Positions 6,247 through 13,893 of a stretch of DNA of 14,388 nt are shown here, one piece after another; position 1 is the first letter of the stretch; every line of letters starts with the position of its first letter. The position numbers and the translations under genes were made by a program. Origin of the DNA: DUVT01 sp041675865 (lineage in GTDB: Bacteria > Bacillota_I > Bacilli_A > ML615J-28 > CAG-698); contig JBAYTA010000045.1 in NCBI GenBank assembly GCA_041675865.1, positions 1 through 14,388 on the forward strand, given 5' to 3'. The notes below the pieces were generated by a model that did no database searches, was not told the DNA's origin, and worked only from the letters and a program-made list of their open reading frames with translations.

Positions 6247-6825
6247 TTCTTCTGCGGAGATATTAATTTTTATAATACTTATTTTTCCGTTCTTTACTTC
6301 AAAATAATTCATAGAGGAATTTTTTAATAAGGATCTAAAATTAAAGTTGGGATCTAATTGAGTTATGATTGATTTAATAAACTGTGCATGAGAAAACGCT
6401 AGTATTTTTTTATCTTTAAATCTTTTTTCTAAGTTTATTAGAGCATTAAAGCTTCTTGCTTCTAGATCTTTTTTCTTTTCTAAACCTTCACTAACTTCTT
6501 GAAATATTAAATCATAACTTTCTTTATCTAAAACCATTCCTTCTAAAACTCCAAAATCTCTTTCGATTAGAGCTTCATCTAAGATAATTTCATCTTTAAA
6601 ATCTAATTCTTCTTTTATAACTTCTGCAGTTTGAACAGCTCTTTTTAATGGACTACTTACAAATGCATCCCATGAACTGTCATGGGTTTTTAAATATTGA
6701 CCAACTAATTTTGCTTGGTTTATCCCGTTTTCATTTAACTCATTATCTGTTAGGCCTTGCAGTAGAGTTTTTTTGTTCCAGTTTGTTTGGCCATGTCTAA
6801 CTAAACATATAATCATTATCTTCAC
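6244..6825 (-). CDS. Histidine phosphatase family protein (phosphoglycerate mutase-like)
   Basis: A 190-193 residue member of the RHG histidine phosphatase superfamily, which transfers phosphate through a catalytic histidine. Numbered from the GTG: LVRHGQTNWN with R10 and nucleophile H11, SSPLKRAVQTA with R62, the ERDFGVLEG block with proton donor E88, and the second histidine H146 in SHAQ (more often SHG or THG). These fit small-molecule phosphatases or cofactor-independent mutase relatives; true glycolytic mutases are longer, about 230-250 residues, so a phosphatase is more likely. Two starts are possible: GTG 6825 and, three codons in, ATG 6816, which is better placed after AAAGAG. It runs alone on the minus strand from the divergent promoter pair and ends in the shared hairpin. 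The substrate is not predictable. Confidence 0.88.
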   Translation of the reverse strand: MKIMIICLVRHGQTNWNKKTLLQGLTDNELNENGINQAKLVGQYLKTHDSSWDAFVSSPLKRAVQTAEVIKEELDFKDEIILDEALIERDFGVLEGMVLDKESYDLIFQEVSEGLEKKKDLEARSFNALINLEKRFKDKKILAFSHAQFIKSIITQLDPNFNFRSLLKNSSMNYFEVKNGKISIIKINISAEE

Positions 6826-6849
6826 TCTTTTCTTTTATTACTTAAATAA

Positions 6850-6860
6850 ATTATAGCATA
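6850..6860 (-). promoter_or_regulatory. Extended -10 promoter of the histidine phosphatase gene
   Basis: The minus strand reads TATGCTATAAT here (TATAAT at plus 6850-6855). It is the exact mirror of the pdp promoter at 6872-6882, separated by 11 nt. RNA would begin near 6843, about 20 nt before the start codon. No clear -35 hexamer is present. Confidence 0.7.
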
Positions 6861-6871
6861 ATTGGGGAACA

Positions 6872-6882
6872 TATGCTATAAT
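6872..6882 (+). promoter_or_regulatory. Extended -10 promoter of the pdp-ABC-mgtC operon
   Basis: TATGCTATAAT, with TATAAT at 6877-6882, lies 27 nt before the TTG start of pdp. No -35 hexamer matching TTGACA occurs at the right distance. Together with 6850-6860 it forms an 11-bp perfect inverted repeat. Confidence 0.75.
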
Positions 6883-6909
6883 AGTATATACTAAAAGAGG
6901 TGATAACGT

Positions 6910-8211
6910 TTGCGTGTTGTAGACTTAATTATAAAAAAGAAGTTAAAAAAAGAACTTACAAAAGAAGAAATCCATTTTTTAATTGATGGATATGTACATG
7001 ATAGAATACCTGATTATCAAATGTCAGCTTTATTAATGGCTATTTCGCTTAATGGTCAAACAACTGAAGAACAAGTTAATTTAACTTATGAAATGCTTGA
7101 AAGTGGAGATAAAATAGATTTATCCTCGCTTGATGGTATAAAGGTTGATAAACATTCTACTGGTGGAGTTGGTGATAAAACTACTTTAGTTGTAGCTCCT
7201 CTAATTGCAAGTTGTGGTTTAATTATGGCTAAAATGAGCGGAAGAGGTCTTGGGCATACAGGTGGAACTATCGATAAATTGGAAGCTATTCCTGGATTTA
7301 GAGTAGGTCTAACTGAACAAGAGTTTTTGAAGCAAGTTAGGAATATATCTATTGCGGTAGTTGGTCAAACAGCTAATATAGCTCCAGCAGATAAGAAACT
7401 ATATGCTCTAAGAGATGTTACTGGAACAGTTGATTCAATTGGTTTAATTGCTTCATCAATTATGTCTAAAAAGTTAGCAAGTGGTGCTACACATATTATG
7501 TTAGATGTAAAAGTTGGTGATGGCGCATTTATGAAAAATCTTGATGAAGCAAGAAATCTTGCAAATGCAATGGTTAAAATCGGAAATGCATCTGGTAAAA
7601 CTACGGTAGCGATGTTAACTGATATGGATCAACCATTAGGTTGTGCTGTAGGAAACTCCTTAGAAGTTATTGAAGCAATTGAAACATTAAAAGGTAATGG
7701 GCCAAAGGACTTTAGCGATTTATGCACTGAACTTACTAGTGAGATTTTAATAATGTGCAAGGCAGCAAAAACAAAAGAAGAAGCTATTTCGATTATTAAA
7801 GAAAAGATTAGTAGCGGAAAAGCATTAGATAAATTAAGAGAAATGATTGCCCACCAAGGTGGAGATACTTCAGTAATTGATAATTACAGTTTACTAGGTG
7901 AAGCTAAGAGTGTAATTCAAATAAGAAGTGAAGTTGCAGGTTATGTACATAATATCAATACATTAGATATTGGTAATGCAGCGATGATTCTTGGTGCAGG
8001 AAGAAGCCATAAAGATGAAGAAATAGATATGGCTGTTGGTGTAAAAGTATTTAAAAAAGTTGGCGATAAAGTTAATAAAGGTGATGTTTTAGCTGAAGTA
8101 CATGCTAATGATAAAAATGTAGATCAAGCGATTAAGGGAATTCTTAATGCTTACACTATAGGAAAAGAAGAAAAAAGGGAAAATAAGATAGTACTAGAAA
8201 TTATATATTAA
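6910..8211 (+). CDS. pdp: Pyrimidine-nucleoside phosphorylase
   Basis: Splits uridine, thymidine and deoxyuridine with phosphate into base plus (deoxy)ribose-1-phosphate, a salvage and catabolic step. The 433-residue length equals that of Bacillus Pdp. The family signature SGRGLGHTGGTIDKLE lies at 110-125, the phosphate-binding KHSTGGVGDK at 81-90, and the base-binding residues R168, S183 and K187 fall at the same numbers as in Geobacillus PyNP. K108 before the signature is the residue reported for broad-specificity PyNP, where thymidine phosphorylase DeoA has Met; this favours Pdp. The start is TTG 6910, chosen because AGAGGTGA sits 6 nt upstream and the protein begins with the typical MRVVDLI. 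It heads an operon with two ABC exporter genes and an MgtC gene, 15 nt before the next ATG. Confidence 0.96.
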   Translation: MRVVDLIIKKKLKKELTKEEIHFLIDGYVHDRIPDYQMSALLMAISLNGQTTEEQVNLTYEMLESGDKIDLSSLDGIKVDKHSTGGVGDKTTLVVAPLIASCGLIMAKMSGRGLGHTGGTIDKLEAIPGFRVGLTEQEFLKQVRNISIAVVGQTANIAPADKKLYALRDVTGTVDSIGLIASSIMSKKLASGATHIMLDVKVGDGAFMKNLDEARNLANAMVKIGNASGKTTVAMLTDMDQPLGCAVGNSLEVIEAIETLKGNGPKDFSDLCTELTSEILIMCKAAKTKEEAISIIKEKISSGKALDKLREMIAHQGGDTSVIDNYSLLGEAKSVIQIRSEVAGYVHNINTLDIGNAAMILGAGRSHKDEEIDMAVGVKVFKKVGDKVNKGDVLAEVHANDKNVDQAIKGILNAYTIGKEEKRENKIVLEIIY

Positions 8212-8226
8212 AAGAGGTGAGGGCAT

Positions 8227-9960
8227 ATGTTTAAAGAACTAAGATGGTTCTTTAAAAAAGAATGGCCAAAGTATTTATTAGTGTTGGTTTTCACATTAAT
8301 ATATACTTTTTCATTATTAGTAACTCCTAAAATTATAGGAGATGTAGTAACAGAGATTGCAAATACAAATCTGACAAGAGAATATGCAATTGAAATATTT
8401 GTTATTATGATAGCTGTTGCAGTTATTATTTATGTATCAGCAGTTATAAAAAATAGAATTTTGGGTGGAATAAATCATAAATTATTCTACGAATTAAAAA
8501 ACAGGTTTTTAAAAAATATATTTAAACAAGACGGTGATTTTTTTGAAGAGTATCATTCTGGAGATTTAATATCTAGAGCTACTGGTGATACTAATATGAT
8601 TGCAAGAGTTGCAACACATTTATTATTTAATACAATTGATACTATTGTATCTTTAATATTTGCATTTATAGCAATGTATTCATTAAATTCAGAATTAACT
8701 TGGTATGCAATTATTCCGCTTCCATTAATATTCTTAATTGTTTTATTTTTAAGACCAAAAATAATGAAAAATTGGCGACAAGTAAGAAAAGAAGTTAGTC
8801 ACTTGAATGACTTAGTTATGGAAAGTGTAACACATGTTAAGTTAGTTAGAGGATTTGTGAAGGAAGAAGAAGATCAAGAAAAATTAAGTGATAAGGCAGA
8901 TTTAGTTTATAAAACAGCTAGAAAATCTGTTTTAATGCAATCTGTGTTTATGCCTTCATTTAGATTGATTACCTTGATCAGCCAAGGGATTGCGCTTGGT
9001 CTTGGTGCTTACTTTATAATGACACAAAATGGATTTACAGTTGGTAATTTAGTTTCCTTTAATTTATATTTAGGAATGTTTGCTGGTCCATTATTTAGAC
9101 TTGGTAATCAAATAACTGTTATTTCTCAAAGTAGAGTCTCATTTGAAAGAGTAAATGCTGTTTTAAATGCAGTACCTACAATTAAAGATGTGGAAAAGGC
9201 AAAAAAATTAGATTATATTGAAAGAATAGAATTTAAAAATTTATCTTTTAAATATCCACTAGATGAAGAATATACAATTAGAGATATAAACCTTACAATT
9301 AAAAGAGGTAATACACTTGGAATCGTAGGTAAAACAGGAAGTGGTAAAACTACATTACTTAGACAATTACTAAGAATGTATGTAATTGATAAAGGAAATA
9401 TTTTAATAAATAATATTCCGATTGGCTTATATGAAAAATTAAGCATAAGAGAAAACATAGCTTATGTTCCTCAAGAACATATCTTGTTTTCAAGAACAGT
9501 TTTAGAAAATCTAGAACTTGGATTATCAAATGATACTGATTTAAGTATTGATGAAGCTGTGGAAATGGCAGATTTTAAAAAGGATCTTGCATATTTAACA
9601 GATGATTTACAAACTATTGTTGGTGAATCTGGTGTAACATTAAGTGGTGGACAAAAACAAAGACTATCTATTGCAAGAGCATTTCTAAAAAATAGTGATA
9701 TTCTAATCATGGATGATTCTTTGTCTGCTGTAGATGGTGTAACTGAAGCAAATATTGTGAAAGCACTTAAGAGTTACCGAGAAGGTAAGACTAATATAAT
9801 AAGTTCCCATAGACTTTCAGCAATTGAACATGCTGATGAGATAATTGTTTTAGAAAAAGGTAGAATTGTTGAGAGGGGAACACATGAAGAATTAATTAAA
9901 AACAAAAAATGGTACTACGAACAATATCTAGTCCAACAAATGGAGGATAGTGATGAGTAG
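8227..9960 (+). CDS. Heterodimeric ABC multidrug exporter, BmrC-like subunit
   Basis: A 577-residue half-transporter: six-helix exporter domain (about 15-300) then a nucleotide-binding domain. Walker A GKTGSGKT (368-375), Q-loop Q416, signature LSGGQ (472-476), Walker B ILIMDD (492-497) and H-loop H528 are all visible. The catalytic Glu after Walker B is replaced by Asp (D497), the mark of the degenerate-site subunit in asymmetric exporters such as BmrCD (YheI/YheH) and LmrCD. Length agrees with BmrC, about 585. ATG 8227 follows AGAGGTGAG, 15 nt after pdp. The second subunit overlaps its end. It probably pumps amphipathic drugs or a lipid from the inner leaflet; the true substrate is unknown. 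There is no room before it for a BmrB-like leader peptide. Confidence 0.93.
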   Translation: MFKELRWFFKKEWPKYLLVLVFTLIYTFSLLVTPKIIGDVVTEIANTNLTREYAIEIFVIMIAVAVIIYVSAVIKNRILGGINHKLFYELKNRFLKNIFKQDGDFFEEYHSGDLISRATGDTNMIARVATHLLFNTIDTIVSLIFAFIAMYSLNSELTWYAIIPLPLIFLIVLFLRPKIMKNWRQVRKEVSHLNDLVMESVTHVKLVRGFVKEEEDQEKLSDKADLVYKTARKSVLMQSVFMPSFRLITLISQGIALGLGAYFIMTQNGFTVGNLVSFNLYLGMFAGPLFRLGNQITVISQSRVSFERVNAVLNAVPTIKDVEKAKKLDYIERIEFKNLSFKYPLDEEYTIRDINLTIKRGNTLGIVGKTGSGKTTLLRQLLRMYVIDKGNILINNIPIGLYEKLSIRENIAYVPQEHILFSRTVLENLELGLSNDTDLSIDEAVEMADFKKDLAYLTDDLQTIVGESGVTLSGGQKQRLSIARAFLKNSDILIMDDSLSAVDGVTEANIVKALKSYREGKTNIISSHRLSAIEHADEIIVLEKGRIVERGTHEELIKNKKWYYEQYLVQQMEDSDE

Positions 9961-11992
9961 AGGAAGAAAAGAACAAAAGTATTATATTAGTACAAAAGAA
10001 ATTTTCGTAAGAGTATTTAAGTATGCAATGAAGAGTGGACTATTATTGCTTACTGCATTATTTGCATTAATTGTTTATTCAGCATTTGATATTGTTCAAC
10101 CCTTGATTGTGAAAAGGGTAATTGATGATGAATTAGCTGGAGTACAAACAGTGTGGGTTGAAGTAAGTAGTAATGATGATGATTCAATTGCTGAGTTTGA
10201 TGGTAGGTACTTTAGAAAACAATTAGAAGATAAAAGTATTATTGGAAATGAATACACTATTAGATTTTTTGAAGATAATTATTATTTAATAACTGGTAGG
10301 GTAGAAGAAAAAGATACTATTAATTCAGTTGATACTCAAATTGAATTACAAACAAATGAAGAAGATACATATCTAAGAGATTATAAATTGCTTTCTAAAG
10401 ATGATTTATTTGATTTTTATAAACCAAGTATTAGTCCAATAACTCTAATGATTATTTATTATGCTATAGTATCTATAATAATAATTATTGCTAGATATGT
10501 ACAAAATGTTGCATTTAGAGCAAGTGCTATGAAACTTACACTTGATATGAGAAAGAGTGCATTTGAAAAGATCAATAGACTTCCGATAGCATATTTCTCT
10601 ACAGAACCTAAGGGTAAGACAGTTACAAAAATGATTCATGATAGTGAAGGTGTACAAGGTTTATATGAAGTCGTCTTTCATATAATATCTGCAGCAATTT
10701 CATTAATAATGATTTATGCTGGTCTTTTCTATTTAGATGTGAAGTTAGCATTAATAACATTACTTGCTTTTCCTTTAATCTATCTATGGATGAAGATTTA
10801 TCGTGGGATTGTTAATAAGTTTAACCATCGTATAAGAGAAATGAATTCAAGAATTAATGGTAAGTTAGCTGAATTTGTAAATACTGTAGAAATTATTCAA
10901 GTATTTAATAAAGAAGAGAAGATGGCTAACGAATATGATTATTTATTAACTGATAATTATAATACGAAGATTAAACATCTTAATGTTAATACATATTGGG
11001 GATTTAATCTAATAAATTTAATTAGAAGGTTAATTATCGCAGGAATTATTGTTTATTTTAGTTTACAATATTTCTCACCAACTGCTGTTGTTGTTGGAAC
11101 AACTATATATGTATATATAGAATACCTAGAAAAAATAATGGGACCTATAAACGAAATCTTTAGTAACTTAAACGCACTAGAAGATTCATTAGTGTCTAGT
11201 TCAAGAATCTTTGAATTCTTAGACGAACCAGAAGATACCGGTTTAGGGAAAGTAACTGGTGTTAAATTTGATGGTCACATTTCCTTTAATGATATTAGAT
11301 TTAAATATGAGAAAGATAATTATGTTTTAAAGGGAATTGATTTTACAGTTGAATCTGGAAAGTTTGTAGGTATCGTTGGAGCAACTGGAAGTGGAAAATC
11401 AACTTTGATTAGTTTGCTTGAGCGATATTATGATATTGAAGAAGGACAAATTCTTTTTGACGGTGTTGATTATCATGCATATTCAAAACAAGACATTAGA
11501 AATAATATAGGTTTAATTCTTCAAGACCCATCTATTTTTGAAGGAACTATAAAAAGCAATGTTGCTTTTGGTTTAGAAGTTAGTGATGAAGAAGTTGTTG
11601 ATATTTTATTAAAGATTGGTGCAGATAAGTTTGTAAATGATTATCCACTGGGAATTCATTCAAAAGTAGCCTATATGGGTGAAAACCTATCAACTGGTGA
11701 AAAACAACTTATTGCATTTGCAAGGATTTTATTAAGAAATCCTGCTATAGTAATTTTAGATGAAGCAACTGCTAATATTGATACAGAAACAGAAATGTTA
11801 ATTCAAAACGCACTAACAATTTTAGCGCAAAAAAGAACAACATTTGTTGTTGCTCATAGATTATCGACTATTAAGAATGCTGATATTATTTATGTGCTTG
11901 ATGATGGAAAGATTGTAGAAAGTGGAAATCATCAAGAATTATACAAAATAGAAAATGGAAAATACCGTGCAATGTATGATGCACTAAATTAG
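9950..11992 (+). CDS. Heterodimeric ABC multidrug exporter, BmrD-like subunit
   Basis: A 680-residue partner of the preceding protein. It has an exporter membrane domain, then Walker A GATGSGKS (477-484), Q-loop Q525, signature LSTGE (580-584, in place of LSGGQ), Walker B VILDE with catalytic E605, and H636. It therefore supplies the active Walker B, completed by the LSGGQ of the other subunit, while its own variant signature completes the degenerate site. Between the first two membrane helices (about residues 60-160) lies a hydrophilic acidic insert of about 100 residues, as in B. subtilis BmrD (673 residues), expected outside the cell. The frame opens at GTG 9950, but ATG 9953 sits 5 nt after TGGAGGA and is the likelier start. 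It overlaps the previous gene by 8-11 nt. Confidence 0.93.
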   Translation: MMSRGRKEQKYYISTKEIFVRVFKYAMKSGLLLLTALFALIVYSAFDIVQPLIVKRVIDDELAGVQTVWVEVSSNDDDSIAEFDGRYFRKQLEDKSIIGNEYTIRFFEDNYYLITGRVEEKDTINSVDTQIELQTNEEDTYLRDYKLLSKDDLFDFYKPSISPITLMIIYYAIVSIIIIIARYVQNVAFRASAMKLTLDMRKSAFEKINRLPIAYFSTEPKGKTVTKMIHDSEGVQGLYEVVFHIISAAISLIMIYAGLFYLDVKLALITLLAFPLIYLWMKIYRGIVNKFNHRIREMNSRINGKLAEFVNTVEIIQVFNKEEKMANEYDYLLTDNYNTKIKHLNVNTYWGFNLINLIRRLIIAGIIVYFSLQYFSPTAVVVGTTIYVYIEYLEKIMGPINEIFSNLNALEDSLVSSSRIFEFLDEPEDTGLGKVTGVKFDGHISFNDIRFKYEKDNYVLKGIDFTVESGKFVGIVGATGSGKSTLISLLERYYDIEEGQILFDGVDYHAYSKQDIRNNIGLILQDPSIFEGTIKSNVAFGLEVSDEEVVDILLKIGADKFVNDYPLGIHSKVAYMGENLSTGEKQLIAFARILLRNPAIVILDEATANIDTETEMLIQNALTILAQKRTTFVVAHRLSTIKNADIIYVLDDGKIVESGNHQELYKIENGKYRAMYDALN

Positions 11993-12002
11993 GAGGCAAC
12001 AG

Positions 12003-12671
12003 ATGCAACCTTTATTAGAACAAATGCTTCGTGTCCTTGCTGCTGCAATAGTTGGAGCTGCAATAGGATATGAAAGAGAAATAAAAAACAAACCAGCTGG
12101 TTTCTTTACATTCACATTAGTTTGTGTAGGAAGTAGTTTAATTGCGATTTTGCAACAAAACATCTTAACTGATTATCCTGGGTCAGAACCAGGTAGAATT
12201 ATTGCGCAAGTTGTTAGTGGTATTGGTTTTCTAGGTGCTGGAAGCATTATTCATAACCGAGGGAATGTAAAAGGATTAACAACTGCTGCAATGCTTTGGT
12301 TAGCATCTGCTTTAGGTTTGTTAATTGGAACAGGTGGAATTAATAATTATGTTATAGCTGGAACAACAGTTATAATTATTCTTCCTTTAACAATGTTTTC
12401 AAGAAGACTTTCTGAAAAGTTAACACAAACTAAAAAAGTACAAAGAATTAGAATTGTATTTGACGAAGCACACGAAAAAGATTTGTTTGATAATTTTTCT
12501 ACACAAGGCGTTATTGTTAGAAAAAGCTACTTATTAAATAAATTTATTCATGAAGAAAAACATCTAAAGGAATCAATTATTTACTTTAGTTTGCCTAAAT
12601 CAAGAAAATTCCAAGATGTTATAAATCAAGTTTCCCTTCAAGAATATGTATTTGAAATACAAGAAGCATAA
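12003..12671 (+). CDS. MgtC/SapB family membrane protein
   Basis: A 222-residue protein with the MgtC N-terminal membrane domain. Family blocks are clear: AAAIVGAAIGYEREIKNKPAG (13-33), TFTLVCVGSSLIAI (36-49) and QVVSGIGFLGAGSIIHNRGNVKG (69-91), followed by LTTAAMLWLASALGLLIGTG (92-111). About four to five membrane segments end near 133. A soluble C-terminal part of about 85 residues follows, where MgtC proteins carry an ACT-like domain. Salmonella MgtC acts on the F1Fo ATP synthase and in low-Mg2+ survival, but most Bacillota homologues have no proven function, so only the family is claimed. ATG 12003 follows AGGAGG, which overlaps the TAG stop of the ABC gene. It is the last gene of the pdp operon, closed by the terminator at 12671. 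Confidence 0.92.
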   Translation: MQPLLEQMLRVLAAAIVGAAIGYEREIKNKPAGFFTFTLVCVGSSLIAILQQNILTDYPGSEPGRIIAQVVSGIGFLGAGSIIHNRGNVKGLTTAAMLWLASALGLLIGTGGINNYVIAGTTVIIILPLTMFSRRLSEKLTQTKKVQRIRIVFDEAHEKDLFDNFSTQGVIVRKSYLLNKFIHEEKHLKESIIYFSLPKSRKFQDVINQVSLQEYVFEIQEA

Positions 12672-12705
12672 AAAAAGACACTAGTTTACAAGCTAGTGTT
12701 TTCTT
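12671..12705. terminator. Bidirectional terminator between mgtC and the DUF2935 gene
   Basis: ACACTAGTT (12678-12686) pairs with AGCTAGTGT (12691-12699) with one G-U pair and a TACA loop. On plus it is followed by TTTTCTTTTT; on minus by C then seven T residues (complement of 12671-12676 and neighbours). The stop codon of the minus-strand gene (12693-12695) lies inside the stem. Confidence 0.85.
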
Positions 12706-13601
12706 TTTGCATCTAGTAATCTTAAATAGTGATTTGATTCTCTTAATACATGATCTGCTAATAAAGGGTTCAAGATAGATCTTACTTCGCAATTAATTAA
12801 TGCTATTGTAGCCTGAGTATTAAATGCTTGGATTTCTTTTGTAAGATTATAACTTTCCTTGGTAACTGCAGCAATATTGTTTTGGTTGTTTAAAGTATTA
12901 TATACTTTCGTATTTAAATTTTCACATTTGATTGCGAAATCATTTGCAACTTTCATTAACTCAACCTCAGTTGGATCTAAAAGACCTCTTATAAATTCTG
13001 AGTGTTCTTCCATAATTTTATTCCAGAATAGTTCATTTTCTATTAAACTATTTAATTTATCAGATTGACCACTTTGTAAACAACTGAGAATATCTACGAA
13101 CAAAATGGCTTCCCTACGAATATGTTCTATTAATAATGGATATATGTTAAACATCATATTGCAAGATAGCATACTATCTAGTATTTTTGTCTTGAATCTA
13201 ATTAAGTTCCTTGTTGCATGAATTACTTGATCATTTAATTTTCTGATTTCATTACTTAGTTCATTTGAACTAATTCTATTTAATGATTGATTTCTTAAGG
13301 CTAATTCATTTTGTGTTAATGCAGTATCAATTGTAAGATTTGATGATCTAGATGTTGCGTTTTCTGCATCTAGAGTGTAATCTGTAACTGCATCATTATT
13401 AATATCTACAACACCTCTTGATAATTCTACTGCACTATTCAACAATGAATTAAAGTGTTCATTAAATCGCAATGCGTCCCTATATCCATCAATATGATTT
13501 GGAATAAACGCAACTGCTAAGAATAAAGAGTGTTCTTTCATTATTCTTAAAAAGAATAAATTAATCTCAAGTGATTGCTTTTCAAAAAAGTTTTCTCCCA
13601 T
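12693..13601 (-). CDS. DUF2935 protein, duplicated ferritin-like helical domain
   Basis: A 302-residue all-alpha soluble protein matching the DUF2935 family of Bacilli and Clostridia, whose structures show ferritin-like four-helix bundles with a possible iron site. Two homologous halves are visible: E12 with LFFLRIMKEH (E23, H24) and later IEHIRREA (H160, E164); then E190 with LFWNKIMEEH (E199, H200) and later ADHVLRES (H284, E288). These repeated Glu/His positions are candidate metal ligands. No signal peptide is present. ATG 13601 is preceded on the minus strand by AGAGGTGAG at 6 nt. It is a single-gene unit ending in the shared hairpin with mgtC, and a 13-bp palindrome precedes it. The biochemical role of the family is not established; metal binding is inferred from the residues. 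Confidence 0.88.
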   Translation of the reverse strand: MGENFFEKQSLEINLFFLRIMKEHSLFLAVAFIPNHIDGYRDALRFNEHFNSLLNSAVELSRGVVDINNDAVTDYTLDAENATSRSSNLTIDTALTQNELALRNQSLNRISSNELSNEIRKLNDQVIHATRNLIRFKTKILDSMLSCNMMFNIYPLLIEHIRREAILFVDILSCLQSGQSDKLNSLIENELFWNKIMEEHSEFIRGLLDPTEVELMKVANDFAIKCENLNTKVYNTLNNQNNIAAVTKESYNLTKEIQAFNTQATIALINCEVRSILNPLLADHVLRESNHYLRLLDAKRKH

Positions 13602-13624
13602 TATATACTCACCTCTATTAATTT

Positions 13625-13654
13625 ATATGAATTAGTTTTATAACTAATTCATAT
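13625..13654. repeat. 13-bp perfect palindrome upstream of the DUF2935 gene
   Basis: ATATGAATTAGTT (13625-13637), a TTAT spacer, and AACTAATTCATAT (13642-13654) form a perfect inverted repeat centred about 38 bp upstream of the ATG at 13601. It could be a dimeric repressor operator or a hairpin in the mRNA leader. No T-tract consistent with a terminator follows, and it does not match the PerR, Fur or Zur consensus. Confidence 0.65.
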
Positions 13655-13657
13655 TTA

Positions 13658-13663
13658 ATTATA
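13658..13663 (-). promoter_or_regulatory. Possible -10 box of the DUF2935 gene
   Basis: A TATAAT on the minus strand abuts the 13-bp palindrome, which would then cover the transcription start. The -35 region is poor. In such AT-rich DNA this assignment is tentative. Confidence 0.35.
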
Positions 13664-13720
13664 TATTAATTCTATAGGCTGTTTATAATTATTTCTTATA
13701 TAAAAAATCAGTGAAAATGA

Positions 13721-13749
13721 TTGATAAAATGTAATAAAAATAGTATAAT
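13721..13749 (+). promoter_or_regulatory. Promoter of tRNA-Leu
   Basis: TTGATA (13721-13726) and TATAAT (13744-13749) with a 17-nt spacer. RNA would start around 13755-13757, within a few bases of the mature tRNA 5' end at 13760, so only a very short leader needs RNase P removal. Confidence 0.82.
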
Positions 13750-13759
13750 ATTAGGGCAT

Positions 13760-13846
13760 GCCGCTATGTTGGAATTGGTAGACAAACTTGACTCAAAATC
13801 AAGCGCCTTCCAAGGCGTGCCGGTTCGACTCCGGCTAGCGGCACCA
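13760..13846 (+). tRNA. tRNA-Leu, anticodon CAA
   Basis: An 87-nt class II tRNA. Acceptor GCCGCTA (13760-13766) pairs with TAGCGGC (13836-13842), followed by discriminator A and an encoded CCA (13844-13846). The D arm is TTG/CAA with a GG-containing loop. The anticodon arm is CTTGA/TCAAG with loop CTCAAAA, anticodon CAA at 13794-13796, reading UUG. A long variable arm (CGCCTT/AAGGCG) marks a leucine type II tRNA, and the T arm is GCCGG-TTCGACT-CCGGC. It is a standalone gene with its own promoter and terminator. This isoacceptor is a known substrate of TrmL, encoded at 3031. Confidence 0.98.
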
Positions 13847-13859
13847 AGTTAGTAGAATA

Positions 13860-13890
13860 GGTTTGATACAATCGTATCAGGCCTTTTTTT
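13860..13890 (+). terminator. Intrinsic terminator of tRNA-Leu
   Basis: GGTTTGATAC (13860-13869) pairs with GTATCAGGCC (13874-13883) as a 10-bp stem with two G-U pairs and an AATC loop, followed by seven T residues (13884-13890). Confidence 0.9.
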
Positions 13891-13893
13891 GTT

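Noticed and set aside
8197..8226. BmrB-like leader peptide and attenuator before the ABC genes
   Set aside because: Only 15 nt separate pdp from the first ABC gene and no terminator hairpin is present.
9213..9710. Two minus-strand frames of about 80 residues
   Set aside because: They lie entirely inside the nucleotide-binding domain of the first ABC subunit, which has all its motifs intact.
12859..13068. 69-residue plus-strand frame
   Set aside because: It is antisense to the clearly coding DUF2935 gene, with no ribosome binding site or family likeness.
13625..13654. PerR or Fur box upstream of the DUF2935 gene
   Set aside because: The arms ATATGAATTAGTT do not fit the TTATAAT-N-ATTATAA or GATAATGATAATC patterns.
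13826..13846. tRNA 3' end as a used attachment site
   Set aside because: I found no second copy of the tRNA 3' sequence in the window and no integrase, so actual integration is not shown.
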